A stretch of DNA of 5,319 nucleotides from CAZADH01 sp964483805 (GTDB lineage: Bacteria; Muiribacteriota; Ozemobacteria; Ozemobacterales; Ozemobacteraceae), in contig CAZADH010000366.1 in the NCBI GenBank assembly GCA_964483805.1, forward strand, positions 1-5,319, written 5' to 3'. The notes under the pieces are model-generated. The model worked only from the letters and a program-made list of their open reading frames with translations. It was not told where the DNA came from and made no database searches. How positions within the stretch are numbered: the stretch's first letter is position 1; each line of letters opens with the position of its first letter. Positions 5,113 through 5,319 of the stretch are shown here, piece after piece. A program made the position numbers and the translations under genes.

Positions 5113-5319
5113 ATGGCCACGGTTTCTCGCGCCGCCGAGTATGCCGTCCGCGGCGACGCCGACGACGATCGCCCACGGTACACCTGCCTCCTCTGCCCGA
5201 ACCGGTGCGTCATCAGTTCCGGTTACCGGGGCCGGTGTCACGCCCGCGGCGTCGAGGGTGATCGGTTCGTGCTTCATAATTACGGGTGTGTTGTCGCGGC
5301 CAACCTCGATCCCATCGAG
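5113..5319 (+). CDS. amrS: AmmeMemoRadiSam-type radical SAM enzyme, N-terminal part
   Basis: The frame stays open for 69 codons to the window edge, so only the N-terminus is seen. The protein reads YTCLLCPNRCVISSGYRGRC at about 23-42 and YGCVVAANLDPIE at 57-69. This fits the start of the AmmeMemoRadiSam-system radical SAM protein (pyruvate formate-lyase activase-like), which typically has C-x2-C-P-x2-C, then G-x2-G-x-C, then DPIEKKPL. Cysteines are at 25, 28, 32 and 42. These are the family's extra N-terminal cysteines. The true CxxxCxxC SAM-cluster motif would lie further downstream and is not in the window. The ATG at 5113 is the only one after an in-frame stop at 5080-5082. A weak G-rich GGGGG (5098-5102) precedes it by 10 bases. 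The gene is transcribed away from hpf. In this family the role is thought to involve partner proteins AMMECR1 and Memo; none is visible here. A more general PflA-like activase remains possible. Confidence 0.78.
   Translation, partial: MATVSRAAEYAVRGDADDDRPRYTCLLCPNRCVISSGYRGRCHARGVEGDRFVLHNYGCVVAANLDPIE

Noticed and set aside
5013..5277. Minus-strand frames of 66 and 67 codons at the right end
   Set aside because: They lie opposite the radical SAM gene, whose plus-strand frame carries recognisable cysteine and DPIE motifs; the minus frames show none.

Overview
The window looks like chromosomal core-gene DNA from a GC-rich Gram-negative bacterium. A deltaproteobacteria-like lineage (Myxococcota, Desulfobacterota or similar) is my best guess. 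That guess rests on protein style, base composition and the pairing of DUF3124, PTS-Ntr and AmmeMemoRadiSam-type genes. It is an inference and I cannot name the organism. I see no insertion sequence, CRISPR array, tRNA or rRNA, and no sign of recent horizontal transfer.

Layout from right to left, following the main direction of transcription (minus strand). A strong sigma-70-type promoter (4988-5016) drives hpf, the long-form ribosome hibernation factor (4339-4929). After 36 bases comes ptsN, a nitrogen-PTS EIIA protein (3847-4302, TTG start). A 197-base non-coding, hairpin-rich stretch (3650-3846) separates ptsN from secA, the preprotein translocase ATPase (863-3649). secA ends at a textbook intrinsic terminator (786-833). 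Next is a small exported DUF3124 protein (157-747), then a second intrinsic terminator (84-115). A further consensus-like promoter and Shine-Dalgarno sequence (8-61) belong to a minus-strand gene that starts just outside the left edge.

At the right end, a plus-strand promoter (5052-5080) diverges from the hpf promoter. It leads into the first 69 codons of a gene still open at the window end (5113-5319). Its product matches the N-terminus of the AmmeMemoRadiSam-system radical SAM enzyme (AmrS-like).

Functionally, hpf and ptsN form a stress/nitrogen-state pair that usually sits beside rpoN in proteobacteria; here it stands directly upstream of secA with no rpoN, hprK or rapZ in view. I found no convincing wholly new system. 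The points most worth a second look are a roughly 38-residue insertion in SecA just after the Walker A region, the structured secA leader that lacks a clear promoter or SecM-like gene, and the divergent, truncated radical SAM gene.
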